DNA of 64,000 nt from Micromonospora sp. NBC_01796 (GCF_035917455.1 NZ_CP109078.1:4092001-4156000), one strand, 5' to 3'; counted from the first letter of the stretch, positions 53,974 through 64,000 are shown. Notes: generated by a model from the sequence alone, not told the origin. Program-made: numbers and translations.

Positions 53974-55062
53974 ATGAGCAGTGAGCGGTTGGCTGGCCTT
54001 CTGGACGAGTACGCGCAGCTCGAGAAGCGGTTGGCGGATCCGGCGATCCACGCCGACCAGGCGACCGCCCGACGGGTCGGACGTCGGTTCGCCGAGCTGA
54101 CCCCGATCCACAAGGCCGCCGGTGAGCTGTCGGAGGCCCGGGCCGACATCGAGGCCGCCCGTGAGCTCGCGGCCGAGGACCCGTCGTTCGCCGGCGAGGT
54201 GGACGCGCTGGCGGCGTCCCTGCCCGCGCTCGAACAGCGGCTGGCCGAGCTGCTCGCCCCGCGCGACCCGCACGACGCCAAGGACGTGATCCTGGAGATC
54301 AAGGCCGGTGAGGGCGGCGACGAGTCCGCGCTGTTCGCCGGTGACCTGCTCCGGATGTACACCCGGTACGCCGAACGCCACGGCTGGGTGACCGAGGTGC
54401 TCGAGGTGCAGGACTCCGACCTCGGCGGGGTGAAGGACATCTCGCTCGCGGTGAAGACCAAGGGCGTACCGGAGGGCGGGAACGGGGTCTGGTCCCGGCT
54501 GAAGTGGGAGGGTGGGGTGCACCGCGTACAGCGGGTGCCGGTCACCGAGTCCCAGGGCCGGATCCACACCAGTGCCGCCGGTGTCCTGGTGCTGCCCGAG
54601 GCGGAGGACGTGGACGTCACCATCGACCCGAACGAGCTGCGGATCGACGTGTTCCGCTCGTCCGGCCCCGGCGGCCAGTCGGTCAACACCACCGACTCGG
54701 CGGTGCGGATCACCCACCTGCCGACCGGGATCGTGGTCTCCTGCCAGAACGAGAAGAGCCAGCTCCAGAACCGGGAGCAGGCGTTGCGGATCCTGCGGGC
54801 CCGGCTGCTCGCCGCCGCCCAGGAGCAGGCCGACGCGGCTGCCTCCGACGCCCGCCGGCTCCAGGTGCGTACGGTCGACCGCTCGGAGCGGATCCGGACC
54901 TACAACTACCCGCAGAACCGGATCACCGACCACCGGATCGGCTACACGGCGTACAACCTCGACCTGGCGCTCGCCGGGGACCTGGACGCCGTGCTGGACG
55001 CGCTGACCGAGGCGGACCGGGCGGCCAGGCTGGCCGGCGAGAGCGAGCTGTCCCGCCGCTGA
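53974..55062 (+). CDS. prfA: peptide chain release factor 1 (362 aa)
   Basis: RF1 releases peptides at UAA and UAG codons. GGQ at residues 233-235 ([13 protein letters not shown]) is the ester-hydrolysis motif, and PVT (189-191) is the RF1-type tripeptide that recognises the stop codon (RF2 has SPF). Length is normal. AAGGAG lies about 8 nt before the ATG. It is coupled functionally with prmC, which methylates the GGQ glutamine, but here a GGDEF gene on the opposite strand sits between them. Confidence 0.96.
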   Translation: MSSERLAGLLDEYAQLEKRLADPAIHADQATARRVGRRFAELTPIHKAAGELSEARADIEAARELAAEDPSFAGEVDALAASLPALEQRLAELLAPRDPHDAKDVILEIKAGEGGDESALFAGDLLRMYTRYAERHGWVTEVLEVQDSDLGGVKDISLAVKTKGVPEGGNGVWSRLKWEGGVHRVQRVPVTESQGRIHTSAAGVLVLPEAEDVDVTIDPNELRIDVFRSSGPGGQSVNTTDSAVRITHLPTGIVVSCQNEKSQLQNREQALRILRARLLAAAQEQADAAASDARRLQVRTVDRSERIRTYNYPQNRITDHRIGYTAYNLDLALAGDLDAVLDALTEADRAARLAGESELSRR

Positions 55063-55084
55063 TCCGCCGCCCTCGCGGACCGGG

Positions 55085-56641
55085 TCAGGAGACGATCCGG
55101 GGCCGGGTCTTGGACCGCAGCATCTCCCGGTCGGCGACCTTGAACGCGGTGCTCAGTGCCTCCCGCAGGTTGGCACCGGCCCCGCTCACCTCGGCGAAAC
55201 CGACGCTGACCCCGACCGGGGTGCCCGGCACCAGCGAGGCCCAGTCCTCGGCGTACACCGCGGCGGTGATCCGGCGGCCCACGTCGTCGGCCTCGGCCAT
55301 GCCGGCGCTCGGCAGCACCACGATGAACTCGTCACCGCCGAACCGGGCCACGAAGTCACCCCGCCGCATCACCCGGTTGATCACCCCGGCGATGCGTTGC
55401 AGGACCAGGTCGCCGGAGTGGTGGCCGTGCGCGGTGTTGACGGCCTTGAAGCCGTCGAGGTCGCAGACCCCGATCACCGCCCGCTCGCCCCGTCCGACCA
55501 TCGCCGCGACGTAACGCTCCAGCCGGCGGCGGTTGGGCAGGCCGGTGAGCGGGTCGGTGAGCGCCTCGTCCTCGTACCGGGCCGCCTCGCGGCGCAACTC
55601 CTCGTGGTCGATCCGGGCCGCGATGCCGTCGACGTACACGTCCCGGAGCCGGTCGTTGCGCTGGGCGGCGAGCCGGAACGCGAACCGGTCGGCCCGGTGT
55701 GCCGCCGGATGGTCACCCGCCCTGCTGTACGCCATGCTGCGCAACCGGGCGTGCTCGGCCGCGCCGAGGGTCTCGGCGGCCACGGTGATCGTGTCCAGCC
55801 GGGTCATCGCCTCGATCGGCCGCCCGGCGGCGATGGCCAGGCACGCCTCACCGAGCTGGCGCATGTCCCGCGCCCGGGCGCTGTCCCCGCCCTTGCTGAG
55901 CAACGAGGTGGCGGAGATCCCGGCGGGCAGCTCGGTCGGCTCACCGAGCGCCGCCCGGCGGGCGACCGCGTACCCGTACGCGACCAGGCTGCTCGGGCGC
56001 AGCCGGGCCCCGCCCCCGGTCGCGACGAACCGGTCCAGGTCGCCGCCGATGTCGCGGAGCACCCGCAGGCAGCCGTCGCTGTCGCCGTGGTGGTCGAGGG
56101 TGACCGCGTTGCGCAGCCGGATGCCGGGGGCGGCGAACGTCTCGTCCGGTATACCGGCGGCGGCACCGAGCTGGCGGGCCCGTTCGATGGCGGAGAGCGC
56201 ATAACCGTGGAAGCTGAGGTAGGAGTAGGCCATCGCCAGGTCGTGCCAGGCCCAGGCGGTCTCCCGGTCCGGGTCCTCCACCGCGGCCAGCGCCTGGGCG
56301 CTGCGGACCAGGTGGGTCACGCACCGGTCGAGGGCACCGTGGTCGTGCGCGGCGAGCGCGGCCAGGGCGTGCAGGTGCCCGTGCAGGTACGGCTCGGAGA
56401 CGAGATCGCGGGCGGCGTCGAAGGCGCGCTCGACGGCGGTGGTGTATTCGGCGGTCCGGCCCAGGTTGATCAGCGCGGAGAGGCGTTGGACCAGCGCGTC
56501 GGCGCGGGAGTACGGGTCCTCGGTGGCGTCGATGACCTGCTCGAAGGTCTGGCACGCCGCGGCGGACCGGCCGGCCTCCATCAGCCCGCGAGCGTGCATG
56601 AGGACCTCGGCCTGGTCTTTGACCTGGTCGAGCCAGCTCAC
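55085..56641 (-). CDS. GGDEF diguanylate cyclase with TPR-like N-terminus (518 aa)
   Basis: The first 340 residues are all-helical, with TPR-like repeats (for example EDPYSRADALVQRLSALINLGRTAEYTTAVERAF), and no transmembrane helix is seen. The GGDEF domain covers about residues 355-518, with GGDEF at 435-439 and an inhibitory I-site RRGD at 426-429, both intact. It should make cyclic di-GMP in the cytoplasm, with product inhibition. AGGAGG lies upstream of the GTG start. It is encoded on the minus strand inside the prfA-prmC block. Confidence 0.88.
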   Translation of the reverse strand: MSWLDQVKDQAEVLMHARGLMEAGRSAAACQTFEQVIDATEDPYSRADALVQRLSALINLGRTAEYTTAVERAFDAARDLVSEPYLHGHLHALAALAAHDHGALDRCVTHLVRSAQALAAVEDPDRETAWAWHDLAMAYSYLSFHGYALSAIERARQLGAAAGIPDETFAAPGIRLRNAVTLDHHGDSDGCLRVLRDIGGDLDRFVATGGGARLRPSSLVAYGYAVARRAALGEPTELPAGISATSLLSKGGDSARARDMRQLGEACLAIAAGRPIEAMTRLDTITVAAETLGAAEHARLRSMAYSRAGDHPAAHRADRFAFRLAAQRNDRLRDVYVDGIAARIDHEELRREAARYEDEALTDPLTGLPNRRRLERYVAAMVGRGERAVIGVCDLDGFKAVNTAHGHHSGDLVLQRIAGVINRVMRRGDFVARFGGDEFIVVLPSAGMAEADDVGRRITAAVYAEDWASLVPGTPVGVSVGFAEVSGAGANLREALSTAFKVADREMLRSKTRPRIVS

Positions 56642-56715
56642 GCGGAACCTCCTACGAATCGCGGACGAGCGGCGCCCGTGTCCGGTGCCCCCGTCCGACG
56701 TCTCATGATTATGGC

Positions 56716-57684
56716 GTGACAGATTTCCTACAGCAGCCCGCCGAAGGGTCAGAACGGTTGCGGCCCTCGGTTGCCGTCGGTCGGGCGACCGGTGCGTTGG
56801 CCGCCGCCGGAATCGGCCCCGCCCGGGCCGAAGCGGAGCTGCTGGCCGCGTACGTGCTGGATACGTCGCGTGGGCGGTTGGCGCTGACGGCCAGGTTCAC
56901 CCCCGCCCAACTCGACCGGTTCGCCGAACTTGTCCGTCGTCGGGTGGAGCGCGAACCGTTGCAGTACCTCCTCGGTTCGGCACCGTTTCGTTATCTGGAG
57001 CTGGCGGTCGGGCCGGGCGTCTTCGTACCCCGTCCGGAGACCGAACTGCTCGCCGGCTGGGGGATCGAGGGGGCCCGCGCGATGGTCGGGGGCACGGGTG
57101 CGCCCGCCGCGCCGCTCGTGGTCGACCTGTGCAGCGGCAGCGGGGCGATCGCCCTGGCGGTGGCCGACGAGGTGCCGCAGGCGCGGGTGGTGGCGGTCGA
57201 GCGGTCCCCGGAGGCGCTGTCCTGGCTGCGCCGCAACGCGGCCGAGCGGGCCACCGCCGGGGACCGGCCGGTCGAGGTGGTGGCCGGCGACGTCACCGAT
57301 CCCGAGCTGCTCGCCGGGCTGGCCGGGCAGGTGGACATCCTGCTCTGCAACCCGCCGTACGTACCGTCGGCGACCGCCGTACCCCCGGAGGTGGCCGACC
57401 ACGACCCGGCGGAGGCGGTCTTCGGTGGCCCCGACGGCCTGGCGGTGATCCGCCCGGTGCTGGCCCGCGCGGCCGACCTGCTGCGCCCCGGCGGGCTGCT
57501 CGGCATCGAGCACGACGACACCCACGCCGAGGCGGTACCGGCGCTGCTCCGCGCCGACGGCCGGTTCGACGAGGTACGCGACCATCCGGACCTGACGGGT
57601 CGGGCCCGGTTTGTCACCGCGTGTCGCACTGACGGCACCCGTGCCGCCGATGCCGTTCCGGCGTGGCAGACTGGCTCCTCGTGA
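56716..57684 (+). CDS. prmC: release factor glutamine methyltransferase PrmC (322 aa)
   Basis: The SAM-dependent enzyme methylates the Gln of the GGQ motif of RF1 and RF2. SAM motif I is VVDLCSGSGAIALAVA and the substrate motif is CNPPYVP. The C-terminal tail of about 20 residues is extra. The GTG start at 56716 has no clear Shine-Dalgarno; a GATTAT box just upstream suggests a near-leaderless mRNA. The stop overlaps the next start. Confidence 0.92.
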   Translation: MTDFLQQPAEGSERLRPSVAVGRATGALAAAGIGPARAEAELLAAYVLDTSRGRLALTARFTPAQLDRFAELVRRRVEREPLQYLLGSAPFRYLELAVGPGVFVPRPETELLAGWGIEGARAMVGGTGAPAAPLVVDLCSGSGAIALAVADEVPQARVVAVERSPEALSWLRRNAAERATAGDRPVEVVAGDVTDPELLAGLAGQVDILLCNPPYVPSATAVPPEVADHDPAEAVFGGPDGLAVIRPVLARAADLLRPGGLLGIEHDDTHAEAVPALLRADGRFDEVRDHPDLTGRARFVTACRTDGTRAADAVPAWQTGSS

Positions 57685-58328
57685 TGCTCTACGACTGTCG
57701 GTCCCTCGCCGAGCGCGACCGCGGTATCGCCGCCGCGATCGAGGCGGTCAAGAACGGCGAGCTTGTCGTGCTACCCACCGACACGGTGTACGGGATCGGC
57801 GCGGACGCCTTCACGCCGTACGCCGTCACCGCGCTGCTGAACGCGAAGGGTCGCGGTCGGTCCATGCCGCCGCCGGTCCTGGTCGGTTCCCGGCACACCC
57901 TCGACGGGCTGGTCTTCACCCTGCCGTCGGCCGCCCGGGACCTGGTCGCGGCGTTCTGGCCGGGCGCGTTGACGATCGTCGTCGAGCACTCGCCCAGCCT
58001 CCAGTGGGACCTCGGCGACACCGCCGGCACGGTCGCGGTACGGATGCCGATGCACCCCGTCGCGCTGGAAGTGCTCCGGGAGACCGGGCCGATGGCGGTC
58101 TCGTCGGCGAACAAGACCGGGCAGCCCGCGGCGACCACCGCCGAGGAGGCCCGCGACCAGCTCGGTTACTCCGTCCGGGCGTACCTGGAGGCCGGCACCG
58201 CGCCGGACCCGGTGCCGAGCACCATCGTCGACCTCACCGGCGAGATCCCCCGCGTGCTGCGGGAGGGGGCGATCCCGCTGGAGAAGCTGCGCGACGTCGT
58301 ACCGGACATCCAGGGCCGGGTGGCCTGA
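57684..58328 (+). CDS. threonylcarbamoyl-AMP synthase, Sua5/YrdC family (214 aa)
   Basis: The YrdC domain makes threonylcarbamoyl-AMP for t6A at A37 of ANN-decoding tRNAs. Conserved motifs are ELVVLPTDTVYGIGADAFT, KGRGRSMPPPVLV and SSANKTGQPA. It is the short form lacking the C-terminal Sua5 domain. ATG at 57684 overlaps the prmC stop; GTG at 57681 is possible. Confidence 0.93.
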   Translation: MLYDCRSLAERDRGIAAAIEAVKNGELVVLPTDTVYGIGADAFTPYAVTALLNAKGRGRSMPPPVLVGSRHTLDGLVFTLPSAARDLVAAFWPGALTIVVEHSPSLQWDLGDTAGTVAVRMPMHPVALEVLRETGPMAVSSANKTGQPAATTAEEARDQLGYSVRAYLEAGTAPDPVPSTIVDLTGEIPRVLREGAIPLEKLRDVVPDIQGRVA

Positions 58329-58952
58329 GTGCCGCCGTTCACCGTCCTGCACGTCTGCATGGGCAACATCTGCCGCTCCCCGATGGCCGAGCGGCTGCTC
58401 GCCCTCGCGATCCGGGAGCGGCTGGCCCGGCGGGCCGACGGTGCGACGGGCGGGCCGGGGCTCGCCGACGAACTGCTGCACAGCCACAGCGCCGGCACCG
58501 GCGGCTGGCACGCGGGTGAGGAGATGAACCCGCCCGCCGCCCGTCAGGTCCGCTCCCGTGGTGGTGACATCGACGGCTTCGCCGCCCGCAAGCTGCGTTC
58601 GGACCAGATCGACGCGGCCGACCTGGTGTTGACCGCCACCGCCGACCAGCAGGACTACGTGGTCGCGCTCCGCCCCGACGCGGCCGGGCGGACCTTCGTG
58701 CTCGGCGAGTTCGGCCGGCTGCTCGCCGCCGTCGACCTGACCGGGCTGCCCGCCGCCTCGGCCACCCCGGACGAGGTGTACGCCCGAGGGGTCGCCCTGG
58801 TCGAGGCGGTCGACGCCGCCCGGCGGGGCAGCACCCCGCTGCCGGCGGACGATCTCGACGACCCGTGGGGCCGGGGTGACCAGTGCTTCAGCCGGGTCGC
58901 CGACGAGATCGAGGAGACCGTCGACCCGCTCGCCGCCGCCCTGCTGCCCTGA
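58329..58952 (+). CDS. low-molecular-weight protein tyrosine phosphatase family protein (207 aa)
   Basis: The P-loop is CMGNICRSP (residues 10-18, CX5RS) close to the N-terminus and the general acid Asp is in DDPWGRG near the C-terminus, both needed for catalysis. It is about 50 residues longer than typical LMW-PTPs. Genes of this kind sit next to sua5 in many actinobacteria. Start is GTG at 58329 directly after the upstream stop. Function in vivo is unknown. Confidence 0.88.
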   Translation: MPPFTVLHVCMGNICRSPMAERLLALAIRERLARRADGATGGPGLADELLHSHSAGTGGWHAGEEMNPPAARQVRSRGGDIDGFAARKLRSDQIDAADLVLTATADQQDYVVALRPDAAGRTFVLGEFGRLLAAVDLTGLPAASATPDEVYARGVALVEAVDAARRGSTPLPADDLDDPWGRGDQCFSRVADEIEETVDPLAAALLP

Positions 58953-59052
58953 GCGCATCGCCGGGGGTTGTCGTCCTGACCAGGGCATAGGTCGATCACG
59001 CCGGGCCGCTCCGTACACTCCACTGCGGTGGCGCACTCGACGAGGAGACCAC

Positions 59053-60330
59053 ATGAGCAAGTTCTACGGGCCCGACTTCGACGAGTTGGCGGCCACCGAT
59101 CCGGAGATCGCCGACGTGGTCCTGGGCGAGTTGGACCGGTTGCGGGGCGGCCTGCAACTCATCGCCAGCGAGAACCTCACCTCGCCGGCCGTACTGGCGG
59201 CGCTCGGCTCGACCCTGACCAACAAGTACGCCGAGGGGTATCCCGGACGGCGTTACTACGGTGGCTGCGCCGAGGTGGACCGGGCCGAGGAGATCGGCAT
59301 CAACCGGGCCAAGGAGCTGTTCGGGGCCGAGCACGCCAACCTGCAACCGCACTCCGGGGCGAGCGCGAACCTGGCCGCGTACGCGGCGCTGGTGCAGCCG
59401 GGTGACCCGGTGCTGGCGATGGAGCTGCCGCACGGCGGTCACCTGACCCACGGCAGCCGGGTCAACTTCTCCGGCAAGTGGTTCTCCCCGGTCGGCTACA
59501 CCGTCCGCCGGGACACCGAGCTGATCGACTACGACGAGGTACGCGACCTCGCCCTGGCGCACCGACCGAAGCTGATCATCTGTGGCGCGACCGCCTACCC
59601 CCGACTGATCGACTTCGCCCGGTTCCGGGAGATCGCCGACGAGGTCGGTGCGTACCTGATGGTGGACGCCGCGCACTTCATCGGGCTGGTGGCCGGCGGG
59701 GCGATCCCGTCCCCGGTGCCGTACGCCGACGTGGTCTGTTTCACCACCCACAAGGTGCTCCGGGGACCGCGCGGCGGCATGATCCTCTGCCGGGAGGGGC
59801 TCGCCGAGCGGATCGACAAGGCGGTCTTCCCGTTCACCCAGGGTGGTCCGTTGATGCACTCCGTCGCGGCCAAGGCCGTCGCGCTGCGCGAGGCCGCGTC
59901 ACCCGACTTCAGGACGTACGCCACCCAGGTGGTCCGCAACGCCCAGGCGCTGGCCGCCGGGCTCGCCGCGGAGGGGATGCGGCCGGTCTCCGGCGGCACC
60001 GACACCCACCTGGCCCTGATCGACCTGCGCGAGTTGGACGTGACCGGACGGGACGCGGAGGAACGGGCCGGCCGGGCGGGGATCACGCTGAACAAGAACG
60101 CCATCCCGTACGACCCGCAGAAGCCGATGATCGCCTCAGGGATCCGGGTCGGCACCCCGAGTGTCACCACCCAGGGCATGCGCGAGGGTGAGATGCGGCA
60201 GATCGCGACCCTGATCTCCCGGGCCGTCCGGACCGATCCGACCGCCACCGGTGGCGAGGAGACGCTGGCCGCCGTCGCCCACGAGGTCACCGAGCTGGTG
60301 GCCGGCTTCCCGGCGTACCCCCGTGGCTGA
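59053..60330 (+). CDS. glyA: serine hydroxymethyltransferase (425 aa)
   Basis: PLP enzyme that converts serine and tetrahydrofolate to glycine and methylene-THF. Motifs: [44 protein letters not shown], and the PLP Lys in [15 protein letters not shown] at 59053 has GAGGAG upstream. The stop overlaps the atpI-like gene. Its length and motifs are normal. Confidence 0.95.
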   Translation: MSKFYGPDFDELAATDPEIADVVLGELDRLRGGLQLIASENLTSPAVLAALGSTLTNKYAEGYPGRRYYGGCAEVDRAEEIGINRAKELFGAEHANLQPHSGASANLAAYAALVQPGDPVLAMELPHGGHLTHGSRVNFSGKWFSPVGYTVRRDTELIDYDEVRDLALAHRPKLIICGATAYPRLIDFARFREIADEVGAYLMVDAAHFIGLVAGGAIPSPVPYADVVCFTTHKVLRGPRGGMILCREGLAERIDKAVFPFTQGGPLMHSVAAKAVALREAASPDFRTYATQVVRNAQALAAGLAAEGMRPVSGGTDTHLALIDLRELDVTGRDAEERAGRAGITLNKNAIPYDPQKPMIASGIRVGTPSVTTQGMREGEMRQIATLISRAVRTDPTATGGEETLAAVAHEVTELVAGFPAYPRG

Positions 60331-60829
60331 GCTGGCGGCGGATCGCGCCCTGGACGCCGACCGCGACCCGGTCGAGGGCGCGACAGTGGACGACACATCC
60401 CCCGCCGACGCTGTCACGGACCCGGCCGCCCCGGCGGACAAACACTGGCGATTGCAGCATCTGCCGGTGCTGCTGTTGGCCTCCGCGGGCCTGGTCGCGC
60501 TGGCCGCCCTGGTCGGCGGGCTGACATCCGGTACGACCGGAGCGATCGGTGCGGCGATAGGCGTTGCCGTCGTCACTTTCAGTTACACATCGTCCACCCT
60601 GGTCGTGGCCTGGGCCGATTCGGTGGACCCGCAACTGGTCCTGCCGTTCGGTCTGGCGATGTACGCGGCCAAATTCTCGGTGTTCGGCGTGTTGATGGCC
60701 GCGGCGGCTGCTACTGGCTGGCCAGGGCTGGTGCCGCTGGCGCTCGGCGTGGTCGCCGGCGTGGCGGTCTGGACCGGTGTGCACATCTGGTGGATCACCG
60801 CTGTTCACCTGCGGCGGACCACCACTTAG
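60323..60829 (+). CDS. AtpI-like membrane protein upstream of the ATP synthase operon (168 aa)
   Basis: A disordered acidic N-terminus of about 40 residues is followed by four hydrophobic helices (near [55 protein letters not shown] and [19 protein letters not shown]). This resembles the ATP synthase I subunit, which helps c-ring assembly. The GTG at 60323 overlaps the glyA stop. Confidence 0.75.
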   Translation: MAELAADRALDADRDPVEGATVDDTSPADAVTDPAAPADKHWRLQHLPVLLLASAGLVALAALVGGLTSGTTGAIGAAIGVAVVTFSYTSSTLVVAWADSVDPQLVLPFGLAMYAAKFSVFGVLMAAAAATGWPGLVPLALGVVAGVAVWTGVHIWWITAVHLRRTTT

Positions 60830-60991
60830 CACGGCGCGGCAAAAAACTGTCCGTGATCGGTCATTTCCCAGCGGGCCTAAGCGGAGTAGCGTGCCTCCAG
60901 ACGACGCTGCGCCCCAGAACGCCCACACACCTCGGTTGTGCGGGGGGTGCCTCCTTGCCTCGTATTTCTGGCTGATACCGTTCGCCGTGTC

Positions 60992-61234
60992 ATGGCCGGT
61001 GACCAAACCCCCCAACCCGCTGACGGCACAGGCGACTATCAGCCGCCCAACGCCGGACAGGGATGGACCGCGCTCGCGTACCTGATCGCAGGGATGTTGG
61101 TGTGGGGCCTCATCGGCTGGCTGGTCGACCGGTGGCTCGAGACCGATGGCGTCGCCATCGGGATCGGCGTGGTACTCGGCGCGGCTGGTGGGATCTACCT
61201 GGTCATCCGCCACTTCGGCGCGCCGCCTAACTAG
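60992..61234 (+). CDS. AtpZ/AtpI-type small subunit (80 aa)
   Basis: Two hydrophobic helices (WTALAYLIAGMLVWGLIGWLVDRW and VAIGIGVVLGAAGGIYLVIRHF) are joined by a short turn, as in AtpZ-type N-ATPase subunits and small AtpI proteins linked to c-ring or Mg/Ca transport. ATG at 60992; candidate promoter boxes TTGCCT (60955-60960) and TACCGT (60976-60981) lie just upstream and could drive the atp genes from here with a very short leader. Confidence 0.75.
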   Translation: MAGDQTPQPADGTGDYQPPNAGQGWTALAYLIAGMLVWGLIGWLVDRWLETDGVAIGIGVVLGAAGGIYLVIRHFGAPPN

Positions 61235-61246
61235 GGAAGGGACGCG

Positions 61247-62041
61247 GTGATCGGACAAACGGTCGTCCTCGCGGAGGGCGATTCCCCGTTTCCACCCAGC
61301 GTGGGGGACTTCTTCCTGCCCAGCATCGCCCCGTGGGGCGGACACTCGCTGTGGGTCACCAAGATCACCCTGCTGGTCTGGCTCGCGGCCGGTTTGCTCA
61401 TCCTGTTCTTCCTGCTGAGCTACCGCAAACCGCAGCTGGTGCCGACCAAGAAGCAGTGGTTCGCCGAGTCGATCTACGGCTTCGTGCGCAACAACATCGC
61501 CGTGGAGATGATCGGGCACCGTGGAGTCGCCTTCGCGCCGTACTTCACCACGCTCTTCTGTTTCATCCTGCTGACGAACCTGTTCAGCATCGTTCCGCTG
61601 ATCCAGATCTCGCCGAACTCGCACATCGCCTTCCCGGCGATCTTCGCGGCGATCAGCTACGTGATGTTCATCTGGGTGGGCATCCGGCACCACGGTGCGG
61701 GCAAGTTCTTCAAGAACGCCCTCATCCCGCCGGCGCCGTGGTACATCCTGCCGTTGCTGATTCCGATCGAGGCATTCTCGACGTTCCTGGTTCGCCCGTT
61801 CTCGCTGGCCGTGCGTCTGTTCGCGAACATGTTCGCCGGCCACATGCTCCTGCTGGTCTTCACCCTCGGCGGATTCGCGATGCTCAACGCGACCCCGCTG
61901 TTGGCGCCGGTCTCGGTGCTCTCCTGGGTGATGACCGTCGCGCTGACCTTCCTCGAAGCACTGGTCATCGTCCTACAGGCCTACGTCTTCGTCGTGCTGA
62001 CGGCAAGCTACGTGCAGGGCGCTGTCGCCGAAGAGCACTGA
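61247..62041 (+). CDS. atpB: F0F1 ATP synthase subunit a (264 aa)
   Basis: The a subunit forms the proton half-channels of F0. About five helices, with the essential Arg in RPFSLAVRLFANMFAGHMLLL, near residue 190. GTG start at 61247 with GGGAAGGGA upstream. Its length is normal. Gene order atpB-E-F-H-A is conserved. Confidence 0.96.
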   Translation: MIGQTVVLAEGDSPFPPSVGDFFLPSIAPWGGHSLWVTKITLLVWLAAGLLILFFLLSYRKPQLVPTKKQWFAESIYGFVRNNIAVEMIGHRGVAFAPYFTTLFCFILLTNLFSIVPLIQISPNSHIAFPAIFAAISYVMFIWVGIRHHGAGKFFKNALIPPAPWYILPLLIPIEAFSTFLVRPFSLAVRLFANMFAGHMLLLVFTLGGFAMLNATPLLAPVSVLSWVMTVALTFLEALVIVLQAYVFVVLTASYVQGAVAEEH

Positions 62042-62075
62042 TTCACAACCGCACAACCGTTGTCGTCCCGCGTGA

Positions 62076-62339
<264 letters not shown>

Positions 62340-62370
62340 TTCCGCCCGCCTTCGTCAACGGAGGGTTCAC

Positions 62371-62910
62371 ATGCTTTACATCGCCGCTGCGGAAGGCGCC
62401 ACCGAGCACAACCCGATTCTCCCGCTCTGGCAGGAGATCGTCGTTGGATCGGTCGCCTTCGCGCTGCTCTGCTTCGTGCTGATGAAGTTCGTCTTCCCGC
62501 GCATGGAGCAGACCTTCCAGGCGCGGGTCGAAGCGATCGAGGGTGGCATCAAGCGGGCCGAGGTCGCACAGGCCGAGGCCAACCAGCTCCTCGATCAGTA
62601 CCGGGCCCAGTTGGCGGAGGCACGTACCGACGCCGCCAAGATCCGCGACGACGCGCGGGCCGACGCCGAAGGCATCCGACAGGACGTCCTGGCCAAGGCG
62701 CGCGAGGAGTCCGACCGGATCATCGCGCTCGGCAAGGAACAGCTCGCCGCCGAACGGCAGACCATCGTGCGTGAACTGCGCGCGGAGGTCGGCACGCTCG
62801 CGGTCGACCTGGCCAGCAAGATCGTCGGTGAGTCGCTCGCCGACGAGGCGCGTCAGAAGGGCACGGTCGAGCGCTTCCTGACCGGGCTCGAGAGCGCGGG
62901 GGCCCGCTGA
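62371..62910 (+). CDS. atpF: F0F1 ATP synthase subunit b (179 aa)
   Basis: One N-terminal transmembrane helix (IVVGSVAFALLCFVLMKFVFP) and a long charged coiled coil that forms the peripheral stalk. It ends with a delta-binding region, ...FLTGLESAGAR. Its stop overlaps atpH by 1 bp. Confidence 0.95.
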   Translation: MLYIAAAEGATEHNPILPLWQEIVVGSVAFALLCFVLMKFVFPRMEQTFQARVEAIEGGIKRAEVAQAEANQLLDQYRAQLAEARTDAAKIRDDARADAEGIRQDVLAKAREESDRIIALGKEQLAAERQTIVRELRAEVGTLAVDLASKIVGESLADEARQKGTVERFLTGLESAGAR

Positions 62911-63731
62911 TGCAGGCCGCCAGCCGGGAGTCGTACGCCGCCGTGGCGGAGCGTCTGGACGCGTACGCCCAGACCGCCGAGCCGTCGGCGATCGCCGACA
63001 CCGCCGACGGGATCCTCGCCGTGGCCGATCTGCTGCGCCGTGAGGCGCGGCTGCGGCGGGCCCTGTCCGACCCGGCCCGCTCCGGCGAGGAGCGGGCCGG
63101 CCTGCTGGGCAGCCTGGTCGCCGGCAAGGTCAACTCGGATGCGTCCGAGTTGCTCACCGCGCTGGTCGGTGGTCGCTGGTCGGCTCCGTCCGAACTGCTG
63201 ACCGGCACCGAGCGGCTCGGGGTGGAGGCACTGCTCGCCAGTGCCGACCGGGCCGACGACCTCGGTGAGGTCGAGGACGAGCTGTTCCGCTTCGGCCAGG
63301 TGGTCGGGGGGGACACCGGACTGGGCAACGCCCTGTCCGACCCGATCGCGCCGGTGGCGCAACGGGCCGAGCTGGTTCGGACCCTGCTCTCCGGCAAGGC
63401 GAAGCCGTCGACCATCCGCCTCGCCGAGGTGGCCCTGGCCGGCTTCGGTGGACGGTCCTTCTCCAACGGGCTCACCCGCCTGGTGGAGCTGGCCGCCGAC
63501 CGCCGTGACCGGCAGGTGGCCTACGTGACCGTCGCGGCGCCCCTCGGTGAGGAAGAGGAGCGCCGGCTGAGCACCAAGCTGACCGAGATCTACGGTCGGG
63601 AGGTCACCGTCAAGCAGACGGTCGACCCGCACGTGCTCGGCGGGCTGAGCGTCCAGGTCGGTGCCGATCTCTACGACGGCACCATCCTGCGCCGACTCAC
63701 CGAAACCCGTAACGCGCTCACCAAGCGCTGA
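62910..63731 (+). CDS. atpH: F0F1 ATP synthase subunit delta (273 aa)
   Basis: The delta subunit joins the peripheral stalk to the alpha3beta3 head. The N-terminal helical part and the C-terminal motif RRLSTKLTEIYGREVTVKQTVDPHVLGGLSVQVGADLYDGTI are typical. At 273 residues it is of the longer actinobacterial type. ATG at 62910 overlaps the atpF stop (TGATG). Confidence 0.95.
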   Translation: MQAASRESYAAVAERLDAYAQTAEPSAIADTADGILAVADLLRREARLRRALSDPARSGEERAGLLGSLVAGKVNSDASELLTALVGGRWSAPSELLTGTERLGVEALLASADRADDLGEVEDELFRFGQVVGGDTGLGNALSDPIAPVAQRAELVRTLLSGKAKPSTIRLAEVALAGFGGRSFSNGLTRLVELAADRRDRQVAYVTVAAPLGEEEERRLSTKLTEIYGREVTVKQTVDPHVLGGLSVQVGADLYDGTILRRLTETRNALTKR

Positions 63732-63798
63732 ACGAACTACGCCGTACTTAGCCTGCCGCTCTGAGTTAACTCCGGGCCCTGAATAGAGGAAGCAGAGG

Positions 63799-64000
63799 AT
63801 GGCCGAGCTGACCATCTCGTCGGAGGAGATCCGCGGCGCCCTGGAGCGCTACGTCTCCTCCTATTCGCCCGACATCTCCCGCGAGGAGGTCGGCGCTGTC
63901 GCCGACGCCGGTGACGGCATCGCGCACATCGAGGGGCTCCCCTCGACGATGGCCAACGAGCTGCTGGAGTTCGAGGACGGCACGCTCGGCGTGGCGCTCA
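63799..64000 (+). CDS. atpA: F0F1 ATP synthase subunit alpha, N-terminal part
   Basis: Only the first 67 codons are in the window. [15 protein letters not shown], then [28 protein letters not shown] match the N-terminal beta-barrel of the alpha subunit. The Walker motif lies beyond the right edge. AGAGGAAGCAGAGG precedes the ATG. Confidence 0.95.
   Translation, partial: MAELTISSEEIRGALERYVSSYSPDISREEVGAVADAGDGIAHIEGLPSTMANELLEFEDGTLGVAL

Overview
The window is chromosomal DNA from a high-GC actinomycete, most likely a member of the Micromonosporaceae (Micromonospora or a close relative). The evidence is very high GC with G/C at third codon positions, many GTG and TTG starts, F420-type oxidoreductases, a TreS-like GH13 enzyme, an actinomycete-type Erm methylase with a WhiB7-like promoter, and the actinobacterial gene order argS-lysA-hom-thrC / thrB-rho-rpmE-prfA-prmC-sua5-ptp-glyA-atp. 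The genus is an inference.

Positions 1-15600 hold mixed housekeeping and accessory genes: the tail of a GH18 chitinase, a DedA protein, a TreS-like glycosidase, a large membrane protein, a FabG-like reductase, small membrane proteins, and an Erm rRNA methylase behind what looks like a leaderless, leader-peptide-controlled promoter. An erythromycin-esterase-like protein, a mannonate-dehydratase-type enolase-superfamily enzyme, a lipoprotein, a MarR regulator and a secreted cell-wall hydrolase under a c-di-AMP (ydaO-type) riboswitch follow.

Positions 15900-25600 form a copper/metal-oriented region: two CopC-like proteins, a cupredoxin-like lipoprotein with an uncharacterised polytopic partner, a CDF cation exporter with an operator-like promoter, a CopD-CtaG fusion, a YcnI-type protein, and a two-component system whose response regulator is frameshifted. 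Positions 25700-33800 are a patchwork of regulators and small enzymes: a frameshifted GT1 glycosyltransferase, TetR with a GAP-family membrane protein, an F420/NADP reductase with HxlR, YciI with the tail of an ECF sigma factor, a PPOX enzyme, a TetR-GAPDH operon, tRNA-Arg(CCG), and a degenerate IS630-like transposase.

From 33869 to the end the window carries the conserved core: DUF305 and DUF3105 proteins, argS, lysA, hom, thrC, then thrB, rho, rpmE, prfA, prmC, a Sua5-type gene, a phosphatase, glyA and the ATP synthase operon from atpI into atpA. Against this backbone two inserts stand out. One lies between thrC and thrB (MarR with an RND pump, an MFS transporter, and an SPFH protein with a ribbon-helix-helix regulator). 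The other lies between rho and rpmE: a two-gene RNA-repair cassette (polynucleotide kinase-phosphatase plus T4 Rnl1-like ligase). A GGDEF protein sits between prfA and prmC. Several intergenic gaps hold long, nearly perfect palindromes that look like terminators or REP/MITE-like elements.
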